From the NCBI RefSeq assembly GCF_014851395.1, contig NW_024040040.1, positions 12,524,711 to 12,588,710 of the forward strand: 64,000 nt of DNA, written 5' to 3'. Of the stretch, positions 11,851 through 21,662 are shown in pieces. Under the pieces are notes generated by a model. That model was given only the letters and a program-made list of their open reading frames with translations, ran no database searches and was not told the origin of the DNA. Made by a program: the position numbers and the translations under genes. The stretch is from Micropterus salmoides (Eukaryota; Chordata; Actinopteri; Centrarchiformes; Centrarchidae). Positions within the stretch are counted from its first letter, which is position 1. Each line of letters starts with the position of its first letter.

Positions 11851-12631
11851 AACTCCATTCTTGTACCAAGTTCAACTAAGTGTTTTATGAGACGGCAATG
11901 AGCAGCCTGGCTGAAAGTCCACACCTATTTGATTGCGATGCACTGTCAGGACATAACTCCCATGCTTTTACCTACTGCTTTTTGTAATAAAGTGGTGGTT
12001 TAAGGTTTCCTGAAGAAAGGTTTAATATATTTACAATCAATAACTGTGTCTGTCTAAATGAATTTCTTACCTTTTAAAGCCTCCACAAATAGATTACTGT
12101 CCTCAAGTGTTTAGAGACATTTTCCAATGCAAACTATAGTTATTTTTACAGTTTGGCAAAGTCAAAGTGTGCACTCCATACTTACTTTGCTGGATTACTA
12201 GATTTTTACAGCTTCCTCATGAAATGTAGAGCATCAACAGAAAGTCTGCAGACGTCATCATATGCCGTCTGGACACCCACATACCCATAGTGTGTCCTCA
12301 TGCACAGGCTGGCTGGGAAAGAGGACTGTAACACTGTCTCAAGGCCAAAAAGGAAAATATATTCAAAATGAAAAAAAAGCATACAGGTCCCTCAATAACT
12401 AAAAATGGCATTAGCCATCACCCACGCTCTCGAGTTACAGTCAATTGACATATTGGCTCAAATGTTCAAAACAGATCTTACATATTCTCCTTTTAAGCCC
12501 TATAATAGGTTGCCATTCAAGATTTATGATTTAAAGCTTAACCATTTTTTTAAATCATCCTGAGCTGTTTAATCCTGCCATAATCACCCGAATACTGATT
12601 AGCCATGCCACTAACTCAGATAATTGATTTC

Positions 12632-12706
12632 GAGCTGAAACGACAAGTCGATTCATCGATTCAGAAAATAAGCAACTATTTAGATCACTGATGAATCGTT
12701 TCCATT
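12632..12706 (-). mobile_element. DNA-element fragment, part 1 (split by a SINE)
   Basis: GAGCTGAAACGACAAGTCG ... GATGAATCGTTTCC resembles one terminus of a short teleost DNA element whose ends are rich in CGATTAATCGATT motifs. The text resumes after the SINE at about 12996 (CAGTTCAGTCATTTTCAAGC ... TTCACTGGTTTTCATGTGAA), so one element was cut in two. Family recognition is from memory; the interruption is inferred from that. Confidence 0.55.
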
Positions 12707-12710
12707 TCCA

Positions 12711-12995
12711 TTTATTCATTTAGCTGACGCTTTTAGCCAAAGTGACTTTTATTCATTTAGCTGACGCTTTTAGCCAAAGTGACTTTTATTCATTTAGCTG
12801 ACGCTTTTAGCCAAAGTGACTTACAGTTACTATTTATTTCAGAGGTTGCACGCCTCTAGGGGATCAACTAGGGGTTATTGTCTTGCTCAGGGACACATTG
12901 GTGCTCAGGGACACATTGGTGTCTCACAGTGGATTCGAACGTAAGTCTCTCACACCAAAGGCAAGTGTCTTATCCACTGCTCCATCACTACCCCT
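12711..12995 (-). mobile_element. tRNA-derived SINE with triplicated LINE-type tail
   Basis: Read on the minus strand from 12995: a tRNA-like head with an A-box-like stretch (TGGAGCAGTGGATAAG, near 12970-12985) and a good B box (GTTCGAATCC, 12931-12940), then a body, then a tail reading TAAGTCACTTTGGCTAAAAG CGTCAGCTAAATGAA. On the plus strand the tail unit is repeated three times with a 37-bp period (12711-12821). An 18-bp piece of the body (GCTCAGGGACACATTGGT) is duplicated at 12885-12920. The tail is shared with the LINE remnant ending at 14080. It inserted into the DNA element whose halves flank it, with TTTCC on both sides as a possible target duplication. Confidence 0.8.
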
Positions 12996-13090
12996 TTCCG
13001 TCAGTTCAGTCATTTTCAAGCAAAAATACCTAAGATTCACTGGTTTTCATGTGAATATTTGCTGGTTTTCTTAGTCTTTAGATTTAAACT
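12996..13090 (-). mobile_element. DNA-element fragment, part 2
   Basis: Continuation of the element begun at 12632, resuming after the SINE (CAGTTCAGTCATTTTCAAGC, then TTGCTGGTTTTCTTAGTC, then TGAATATCC). It ends abruptly where the LINE-derived sequence begins near 13091. Confidence 0.5.
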
Positions 13091-14080
13091 GAATATCCTT
13101 AAGAAACCTACCCTTGACACTGCTGACATCCGAAACTACAGCCCAGTATCTCTTCTTTAAATCCTTTCTAAAACCCTGGAATGCACCACCTCTTACAAAC
13201 TGTCCTACTATTTCTCACAAAAAAAATTGTTGACCCTCATCAGTCAGGCTTCAAAACTCCACACACACTCCACTGAGACAGCCCTGCTCGCGGTGATAGA
13301 GTCCCTCAGTACTGCCAGAACCTCGTCTCTCTCATCTGTTCTCTTTCCCCTTGACCTGTCTGCTGCATTCAACACCGTGAACCACCAGATCTCACACTCT
13401 TGCTGAACCTGGAATCGCAGACTCTGCACTATCCTGGGTCACATCCTACCTGAAGAATCGCACCTATTAGGTCAGATGGAATGGCTCTTAGTCCAAACCC
13501 TGCTCTCTTGACACACATGTCCCCCAAGGCTCAGTACTAAGACCACTCATGTTCTCCCTATATACTAGATCTCTAGGCTCTGTAATCACACAGCTTCTCC
13601 TATCACTATTATGTGGAGGACACTCAACAATTCCTCTCTTTCCCCACCTCAGATAACACCCTGATTGCAACACGCATCTCAAAATGTCTGACCATCATCA
13701 GCACTTGGATGACTGCGCATCACCTGAAAGTTAACCTTGACAAGACTCCTCCTCGTGCCTGGGAAAGACTGCCCTCACTTGGGTTTACTTGTCGTAGTAC
13801 TAGACCATCAACTGTGCTGCACTGCTAACATCACTGCAGAGGTCCAATCTACAGAATTGCTTTCACAACATCTGCAGAATCTGGTCCTTCCTCACCAGGG
13901 AATCAGTACAGCTCTTGGTCTAAATACTAATCACCCTCATTGACTACTGCCACTCGCTAGACTACCTGCCTCAATGATCAAACCTTCCTATTGACATCCT
14001 TACTCTACTGACAGCGATCTTTAGCTTTTTCACTTTCTTCTGACATAAGTAACTTTGGACAAAAGCATCTGCTAAATGAC
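13091..14080 (+). pseudogene. decayed L2-clade LINE reverse transcriptase remnant
   Basis: Plus-strand translation, over several frames, gives pieces typical of an L2/CR1-type reverse transcriptase: an N-terminal stretch with RNYSPVSLL, then a motif reading LDLSAAFNTVNHQI near 13355-13390, then a degraded CPPRLSTKTTH in place of the usual PQGSVLGP. Stops and frameshifts break every frame, so nothing can be made from it. The 3' end (about 14046-14080) reads TAAGTAACTTTGGACAAAAG CATCTGCTAAATGA, a LINE tail that matches the nearby SINE tail at 30 of 36 positions. Confidence 0.8.
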
Positions 14081-14269
14081 TGGTCAGAGAGAATCGTCAC
14101 TATTCACTGCATCATCATTGCACGCGCCAGACAGAGGCCAGCAACAGAAAGTTTTATATTTTACAGTTTTTGTATGTAATTTCATCACTAAATCCACTTC
14201 TGAGAAGTTTTGAGGTGATAAATCAACTGTGTAGATTTCGAATATGAACAGTCTTACGAAAAGTGATGG

Positions 14270-14722
14270 TGGAACAAAAATGTGCTTTTCGGAGTTGAGG
14301 AGCTCCGCAAGTGGCGGCGGGGGAAGCCAGCGCCAACCCGCGGGAGGAGCTCCCGAGGCCGGCCAGCCGCCCGCTCACAGAGCCCTCTGCTCCCACCATC
14401 ACACAGACCGCTGCAGCAACAACGAAACAAACAAACAAGGAAAACACAGCTGTAAGGTTTTCATACCGCTTATCTGTCTTTACATTCTGAGTAAGGTTGA
14501 AATTTTTTAACTTAGAGAAAGAGAAAGCTGTATGTGGATTGCTGGTGTGTGTGTCGCATTGAACATCGCAGCGGGTTGTGTGTGGCGTCGCTATGATGAC
14601 CAGCTACACTGAGGTATACTATCTCTGGGTACTATCTGCAATGGAAAACGGAGCAGAGCCAAACCGAATTGAGTAGAGTCAAGTCTAGGAGAGTTTAACT
14701 GGTACTGGTAATGGAAAAGCGC
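14270..14722. repeat. GC-rich patch and possible hAT-like fragment
   Basis: Positions 14290-14420 are GC- and CpG-rich (GGCGGCGGGGG, CGGCCAGCCGCCCG). Positions 14630-14722 (GGTACTATCTGCAATGGAAA ... GGTACTGGTAATGGAAAAGC) show a repeated GGTACT...AATGGAAAA motif in direct orientation, like the ends of some non-autonomous hAT elements in fish. No transposase frame is seen. A 75-codon minus-strand frame across the GC-rich patch begins with a hydrophobic stretch but has no recognisable relatives. Confidence 0.4.
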
Positions 14723-14726
14723 TAAT

Positions 14727-15040
14727 TGTCAGCTGATCTACTGATTATCTTCTCAATTAATTGTTTAGTGTAATAAAATGCCAGAAAATAGCAAAAAATG
14801 TCCATCACATTTTCCCAAACTAAAAGAGGAGTCTTCAGATTCCTGGTGTCTATCTGACCAACAGTCCAAAACACCAAAAACATAATATAAAACTAATAAA
14901 ACAAGCAATTATTCACGGTTAACAGACTTAAAGTAAGGAATTTCTGGCATCATTTGTTAAAATAAATTACTTTAAAGAGTATATCGATTACCAAAATAAT
15001 AAATTTTCTATCGATTGACTAATTGATTAAGTATCCTCCC
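14727..15040 (+). mobile_element. short non-autonomous DNA element, second copy
   Basis: TCAGCTGATCTACTGATTAT ... AAATGCCAGAAAATAGC ... GACCAACAGTCCAAAACACC ... TTTTCTATCGATTGACTAAT. This matches by recall a roughly 300-bp teleost element with CGATT-rich termini and no coding capacity. It lies in the opposite orientation to the copy at 12632-13090. Confidence 0.6.
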
Positions 15041-16440
15041 AATTGTTCTTAACTAGAATACCTCCACAGGGAGGCATCCAGTAGGAACCACAACCTTCCT
15101 ACAATAGGCTCTTCAACCTGACCATAAGGGTTAACCTAGACATCCAGCAAAGGAGTCCAGATCCTTTGCTAGAAGTCCAGATCAGCTCACCCATGCCAAA
15201 TAAGTATGATTTCTAACATGTATTTATTTGGTTCACAAAAGAAGGCCAGAATTTCAATAAACAAATAAGAGCCCAGATACATCCAATTTCATTTACTCTA
15301 AAAAGATGTGCTGTTGTGGAGACCAATTTTGAGACCAAACCTCATCAGCCTGTGTTGGATGAATTTTAGACACCATTACTGTGGGCCATGTGGCTTTCAC
15401 ACCACATAGCCACGCTACAAAGCACAAATCCAGACCACAACGTGCTGCCAAGCGAGCCAAAGAAAATTGTATTGTTTTCCAATCAATGCTCATGGCTTTA
15501 TGAGGGCTTCCAGCCACAGAAACATTGCTCATAAAAAGGAGACAGACCGCTGGAGCAGTCAGCAGAGGATTCCTCACCAGAGAGGAGGAGAAGGGGGGAC
15601 AGATGGAAAGAGCGGATGATAAAATACTAGCATGTGTGCAAGTTTAAATCTTTGTCCACTGCACAAACAAACTTGATACCGACATTTGAATTAACCTGTT
15701 CTGCAAGCAACCTGAAAAAGATTTGAGCTCCAGAATGCTGAGGCTTTCATTTTGAAGGTGCAGTTCTCATCAATGTCGTCATTGGTCCTCATGGCCTTGA
15801 CCTGTATCTGTTTGTTTTGCCCCCATCTGGCCATTGAGGTTTGTAGTGTGGAGTGTCAACACAACACCTCCGTTCTCTAACAGCGCTCCACTGCAGGTTT
15901 CTTCAGGTGTCTTTACTGAGCTGTTTTCAGAGCAAAAGTCTCCTCTTTAAACCAGGAAATGTGTGTGGTCTTTTATGCCTGCATATGCAAGTGCTCTCTA
16001 CACCACATGTCACTTAAAACGTTCCATCACAGGAAGTTTTTGCATGTTGAGGCCCCTTTGCTCTGCTCAATTTCACATTTTCATCTTTACAGGCTTTTGA
16101 TGTGTTAAAGTCATATTTTTCTTTTGCATTTCTTAAAATTCGTGGAAGATTAGAGTTAGAAAGAGGTTGTGATGATTGTTCACTAAAAATACAGAAAATA
16201 GATATTATGCAATGGTACCTTTCATGCACAATATCTGTTATGCAGGGCGACAGAGGCTTGAAATTCTATATGCAAAACTGTCTTAAAAGTCATCTTCACG
16301 CAGGAAATCATCTGTTTCTCTCTGTTCTTCACCCAAGCACACACGTACACATTAGATGTGCACGCGCGCACGCTCTCTCAGACAACTCAAAATATAAGAT
16401 CTCGAACCTCATCAGCAAACGTCCGACTAATTATAATTGA
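15041..16440. other. arhgap6 intron 1, unique DNA with a conserved-looking block
   Basis: There is no supported gene and few repeats. Positions about 15290-15570 are unusually complex for intron DNA and keep a 94-codon open frame on the minus strand, but the translation resembles no known protein. It could be a conserved non-coding element. A 9-bp perfect inverted repeat (AGCAAAGGA) sits at 15146-15170, overlapping a direct repeat of AGTCCAGATC. Confidence 0.45.
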
Positions 16441-16467
16441 GATATCGCCAATAAACCGAGTACTTAC

Positions 16468-16509
16468 AAGATAGGAATTTTGCCTGTCGAAGAACACGGA
16501 GTCTCCCAT
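16468..16509 (-). CDS. arhgap6: probable alternative first coding exon of arhgap6
   Basis: On the minus strand a start codon in near-ideal context (GGGACCATGGGA) opens 14 codons, translated MGDSVFFDRQNSYL. They end exactly at a consensus splice donor, CTT|GTAAGT (donor bases 16467-16466). The exon ends in phase 0, the same phase as canonical arhgap6 exon 1 (48755-49249), so it could splice to the same downstream exon and stay in frame. It lies in intron 1 on the same strand. About 400 bp upstream on the minus strand are richer in CpG than the surrounding intron. Human ARHGAP6 is known to have shorter isoforms lacking the long N terminus. That this peptide belongs to arhgap6 is inference: I do not recognise it from a database. 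Alternatives are a first exon of an unknown transcript or a chance start-donor pair. Confidence 0.5.
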
Positions 16510-16900
16510 GGTCCCGAATAAGTATCCACATATAGTAAACACCCAAAAATGTAGATGCAACAAATGATATCCTGCTGAAAATAAGTCCAAAACAGTGTGT
16601 GAATGCGCGTCGGAGCAGAGCGTAGAAAAAAAAAGTCTTCACGAATCACTTGTATCTCCCTTCTCTGCATTAAAGACTTGGACGTTTTTTGTTACTACAG
16701 GTGACCAAGGAGCCTGCTTTTAAGAGCTGATGTCTTTACAACTGTCTGAAACGCGTGCCAGAAAACCATCTGTGCCAGAAAGGACACCATAGTGCGTAAT
16801 GCGTAACGGATCCATACTGCGCGCTCCGTGGACTCTGGTGAAGACAGATGCTGAACTCAAGCGAGTGGAGGGAGAGAGACTACTGTCAAGTCAACAACAG
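16510..16900 (-). promoter_or_regulatory. possible promoter and 5' UTR of the alternative arhgap6 exon
   Basis: On the minus strand this stretch leads into the start codon at 16509. It includes CpG-bearing words (GGAGCGCGCAG, CTCCGACGCGCATTC) and an A/T-rich TTAAAAG motif near 16720 that could act as a weak TATA box. Several overlapping open frames (60-71 codons) cross it, but none has recognisable homology; they are more likely 5' UTR. Confidence 0.35.
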
Positions 16901-17170
16901 CACGAATTAATACTTCCGGTAAAGATTTTCAAAATAGAATCAGCATTTATTGATTATACATCGGGGTTGTATTTTACACAAGTATCAAAAAGAAGGATGC
17001 AACTACGTGTTATAAATGTCTTGGCACAGACGTGTTTATATATGTATATTGAGAAATAATGTTTGATATAAAGGAAAATCACCTATTTCTTGTAAATGAT
17101 TATAAAGTCAAGAGTGACAGTATATGGCTTGTCTCCTTGCACATTGGAAAAGTAACCATAAACTTAACAA

Positions 17171-17300
17171 ATATAATAATAATAATAACAATAATAATAT
17201 AATAATAATGAGACATTTTATTTATAGTGCTTTTTAAGATGATAAAAATGCTTTACACAAGAAATTAGTAAAATCTAATAGTAAAAGCACAACACAACAC
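17171..17300 (-). mobile_element. LINE 3' tail fragment
   Basis: A microsatellite-like AATAATAAT run (17171-17210) is followed by ACATTTTATTTATAGTGC and AATGCTTTACAC. This is the reverse complement of a common fish LINE 3' end (GCGCTATATAAAT then ATT repeats). The L2 fragment ending at 21665 shows the same plan. Confidence 0.6.
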
Positions 17301-19088
17301 AGGACAGTAAATCAAAAATAAATCTTATCTTATAAATCTTATACTCCTTTATGCAAGGAGACCTATTTGTACATCTCAGCCCTACTTTTACTTGTTTACT
17401 ATATGTATTATGCATCTATTGCATTTAAGCTACAGAAAAAAGCAATAAGGTTTTTGTGACACTGAAAACAAAACAAGGCAGAGGGGGAGGGGCGGGGCAC
17501 TAAAGGAGGAGAGCTAGCAGTGGAAGACGCTTAAGATTATCAGCAACGGGGCTGTTCAAATGTTTTCATGTCAGTGACCCACAAATGAAGCTCCACAGTT
17601 GATAATATTTCATTTGTAACTTCAAATTAATGACAACATAAATCAATGAAAACACCATTCATGTGGTATATTTCATGTTCCATATAGGGATTTCTAATCG
17701 TTTTTCTTTTTATGAATCTCATGCAAGCAGAGTAATAACCACCATTCTCACTGGAAATATCAAGAAATGCATCATGGTCAAGCTAAAAACAAAGCCATTT
17801 GTCTTAGCTTCAGGGAAGTTGATAATTTGGTATGATATGATATGAGTTTTTTTTGCAACTGTGACAAAAAGCTTGCTGAAGGCCTAATAATGTAGAAAAT
17901 AAATCACAGCAGGGAGAATTTACTGGACGAACCGCAGAACCAAAACTGTGATCGCTTGCTTCCATTATAAAAGTCAGTGGTAATTTTATTTTATGAGCTT
18001 TCCAGTTTTCAAATATGCTCTTAAGGGCAACCATGAAAGGCAAGTCCACCACTGGCGGATTCTAAACAGGAAGAAGAGGGAGGGGGGCTTCTCTGGGTTT
18101 GTGTAATACTTGATGTGGAACCAGCATTGGGCAATCTGTGTCAAAAGACTCCACTTATGTCCAACCTCATGAAAAACAGAAGTATGCAGAAGAAATAGAA
18201 CACAACCCGGTTTAATCAAGGACACAGTGGCTGAAGAATATATAGAGCTGTTCTTATACACACTTAATGGAAGCAATTTGCTTTGCTCTGCAGGAGTGGG
18301 TCTATTGGTGAAGACACAAGCTAACTTCTAATCTCAAATTTTATAGACAGTATCTGTGAGTGAGTGAGTGAGTGCGTGGGTGCATGAATGAGTCAGAGAA
18401 AGACACACTATCTCTGCTTATCAGATGGTGCCGTAGACATTTAAAGAATGCTGAAAAGTTAAGAGGGACACTTGCTTTACTCTGAAATCTGGAGATAACA
18501 GATAAACTGGACTGACTGAAAGAGCCATATACCAAGTCCTGTGCCGTACTGTAATGTGTACCTCAAAACGGCATCATCATTACGGGTGACAGAAAACCTG
18601 TTCTTACAGAGAATAGCCCTTTGATAGGCTGGCTGCTTATCAGATCTTGTCTAAATGAGAAAATTTCTCAATGCAGAAAAAAAATCTTTGTATTGAATAA
18701 AAGTGGGTTAGAAGGTGGAGTTGTGTTCAGATGTATTGTAATGATGTAAGCAGTGTTTGACTTTTAGTCTTTAGTTTGACTTTAGTAAAGTGCACTTAAA
18801 GTGACTTTATTTTGAACAGTCCGAAAGGAGCTGGAGTGTATCCCAAAGCCCAGGTAGACACCCACAGACATATCTGCTGTACACAAACCTGAGTTGTGTG
18901 GGTTTGGAACGGGGAAGAAGATAAACACAGTAGGAACGTGCAACAATGCATCAATGAGTCATTTTTTGAATATGCAGAACAAAATTAAGTTGCATTTGTA
19001 ATGAGAATTACTCCTGATGTGAGAATATGAAGAAATAAATGATAAACTTGACTAACAATTTCCTGAAATAATGAGCTATTTTTTAAGC

Positions 19089-19275
19089 GGGGTGGCAGTT
19101 AGCTGACCGCTAGAGTTCGTCCCCCATGTACAAGACTGAGTCCTTACTGCACCGGTCTGGGCTTCAGTCTGGTCTACGGCCCTTTGCTGCATGTCCTTCG
19201 CTCTCTCTCTTACCTGCACCCATCTTTCATGTCTCTCTCAACTGTCCTGTCATAAATAAAGGCAAAAAAGCGATC
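19089..19275 (+). mobile_element. tRNA-derived SINE copy
   Basis: GTGGCAGTTAGCTGACCGC, then GACTGAGTCCTTACTGCACC, then GGGCTTCAGTCTGG (diverged B box, 19159-19172), then GCCCTTTGCTGCATGTCCTT and a pyrimidine-rich body ending in CATAAATAAAGGCAAAAAAG. The architecture is that of a fish tRNA SINE with an A-rich end, and the body text matches a common teleost family by recall. Confidence 0.7.
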
Positions 19276-20984
19276 AAATCCAGTTATATGTTACTAAATC
19301 AAATGAATACAAGAACATGGATTTTAATGTGATCAAACTACTTAAAACCTAAAAGTGGACCAACAAACAAGATTTTCATCAGATAGTCTCCATCAGCAGA
19401 TAGAGTATTATGAGCAGCTGTTATGATATTATCCATATTCTTGTATTAGTATTCATCAAGGATAGCAGAAAACACTGTGTCACATATTCAAAAGTCAAAG
19501 CTAGTAAGTAGACCTTGAGTTGGGACCGTTGAGTCAAACTGCTATTTCCATGGTCAAGAATGAACTTTCATGGCTAACAATTTAAATTGAGACATTTGAA
19601 ATGTCTAGTTTAATTATTGTCTTGCCATTAAACAGTGGTGTCTTTGTCCAGGCTGAGAAGAGAAAACAGAAAATAGTCCTAAAAAAAGCACACGTGAAAA
19701 TAGAGTTACATTCTTGGGGATGTGGAGGGGATATAGAAAAGAGAACAACGACTGATACTGATGTATCCCTTTAAAACACTGACTGAAGTTCAGTCATATG
19801 GTTAAAAGCTGTGTTCTATGGTGCTGTAGGAGGAGCCCATTGTCTCCTAAAATGGTGTTTCAATAGTCCCAATGGGAGGACTATGGCTCGCACAGAGCCT
19901 GGGGGGGGGGGGCCACAAGAAGAAGAAGAGAAGGCAGGAGAGGTTTGGCAGGAATCAGCTACTACTGCACAAATCAAATGTTTGTGAAGGCCACTACAAA
20001 GCAATTAAATTAATCTACACGTCCCGTCAGATGGCCATCACTTCTCATATCATCTTGAAATTGTTAAAATGATGCAGAAATGAGGCCGCTGTACGATCAT
20101 ATATCAATTTCAAAGCACACTCAGGATTTTCCACTGTTGAATTTGGCACGGCCTGTTTGTGTTGATATATCACATCCCCGCTATTAAGTGTCGATCTAGA
20201 GAAGAAGCAGCTTGGAGTTCAGGCAACAGAAGTGACAGTGAGGAGTATTTACAGTGGTTTAGTTATGTATCTCTTTTTTTTCTCTCTTTGTAATCCTAAA
20301 TCACCTCTGATACACCTATTCTCAAACAAAAAGCAACAAAATGTGAATATGTTGCGCCCACACTACTTACATCACCTCCTATAAAGTACATTTTGAGATT
20401 TCCAATATTATTTTACTGGTAACACATGAGGCCAGCATATAATTCCAGTGCTGTATGGTCAAGCTAGGCTGCAAAACGCTAATGTTTACATTGTTCATCC
20501 GGGAGGTGCGGCACCCTCCTTCCAAAGGCTGAATGCCTGAGTTGTGAAATCATACCATCGAGTGGAAAGTATTCTGTTAAAGTGCTTTAAGACGATCCAG
20601 TAAATGACAGAGAAAAATCTTGCGAGGCCTTCGATCTGTTTAATAAACACTCACAAAGTAAATGTCCCGGATCAAAGTATTTGCATGTGTTGCATCAGAT
20701 AACACAACCTCACCTTGCTCTGAGAGGACGCTGGGTGAAAACTGTGAGCAGAGGGTTAAGCATTATGTCTCATTATAGTTTATAACTCATAACGACAGTT
20801 GGAACGACGATGTTTCCAAACAGCTGCTGAAAATATGAACTGGCAACATAACGCATGACTTCTCCAATTTAGTGATAACATCGTTCTCTGATCAACAAGT
20901 GAAATACTTGTTCTTTTAAATTTTTTGTAATGCTGCTTGCATGGCTTTATGGATGGCAATGTTTGCCCCCTCTTTAGTCCTGAC

Positions 20985-21300
20985 TGAGATGTTGAGATAT
21001 CTCAACAACTATTGGATGGATTGCATAAAATCTGGGTAGGCTCCATATATTCCTGGTTCACAGAGGATCAATCCTACTGACTTTAGTTACCCCCTTGCAT
21101 TTCCTGTAGGTTGAAACTTTTAGTTTTCATTGGAAAGTCTGAAGAACTATTGAATGGACTGCCATGGAATTCAGTAAAGACGTTCATGGTCCCCAGAGGA
21201 TAAACCCTAATGACTTTGATGATCCCTGACTTTTTCTCTTGCATCAGCAGGTCCAAGGTCCAAGTTTTGTCTTTTGGAGTGAAATATCTCAATATCTAGA
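20985..21300 (+). repeat. dispersed teleost repeat, longer copy
   Basis: Begins GAGATGTTGAGATATCTCAA and continues CAACTATTGGATGGATTGC ... GACTTTGATGATCCCTGAC, ending GAGTGAAATATCTCAATATC. A shorter copy lies at 10960-11080. Internally the phrase AACTATTG(G/A)ATGGA is repeated (near 21006 and 21146), so the element itself contains tandem sub-units. No coding frame. Confidence 0.65.
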
Positions 21301-21662
21301 TGGAATACACATTTATTGGATTCTCTTTCCATTGCTTGCTAGTCTGCAAGCAGTTAGCAAGCTTGTAAGCAGAGTTGTTTTTGTCCCTCTTCAATAAAAC
21401 TCTCTATTAAATGAAATGATGTACTAACCCGTGAAAAAAATATCAGGGGGAGTAAACAGCGCAGTGCAGAGAAAACACAAAGAAGCTCAGAAGCCCACTT
21501 GCAGTGGCTCAACAACTTGCCCTGCAAGTAGTCACTACATCACCAAGCTTCTTTTCTGAGTGTGAAAAAGATTCTTATTATTGAAAGTAATAGACAAGAA
21601 TCTCCTGGGATATTTATATAATCACGTAACATGTGATCCTATGCCAGCATCTAACAGCTGAT

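Larger units (their letters stand above)
6687..12631. other. arhgap6 intron 1, unique and repeat DNA
   Basis: No supported gene. The block contains the 7.9-8.1 kb repeat with 22-bp inverted arms, CA at 9273-9323, GGA at 9621-9647, GA at 9798-9825, GT at 10741-10769, two perfect hairpins (10385-10420 and 11157-11186), a dispersed-repeat copy at 10960-11080, and a TA-TG-TA compound tract at 11781-11850. The rest looks like unique AT-rich intron. Confidence 0.6.
16901..21660. other. arhgap6 intron 1, unique and repeat DNA
   Basis: No supported gene. The block holds an AAT-rich LINE 3' tail at 17171-17300, a GTGA run at 18356-18375, a tRNA-type SINE at 19089-19275, a 12-G run at 19901-19912, a conserved-looking block at 19975-20180, and a dispersed repeat at 20985-21300. 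The rest is unique AT-rich intron. Confidence 0.55.

Noticed and set aside
14223..14447. Minus-strand frame with a signal-peptide-like start
   Set aside because: It covers a GC-rich patch within repeat-like DNA; there is no homology and no supporting splice or promoter signal.
16387..16670. Three overlapping minus-strand frames of 67-71 codons
   Set aside because: They run through the donor at 16467 or start in poor contexts. Only the short ATG-to-donor piece at 16468-16509 is kept.
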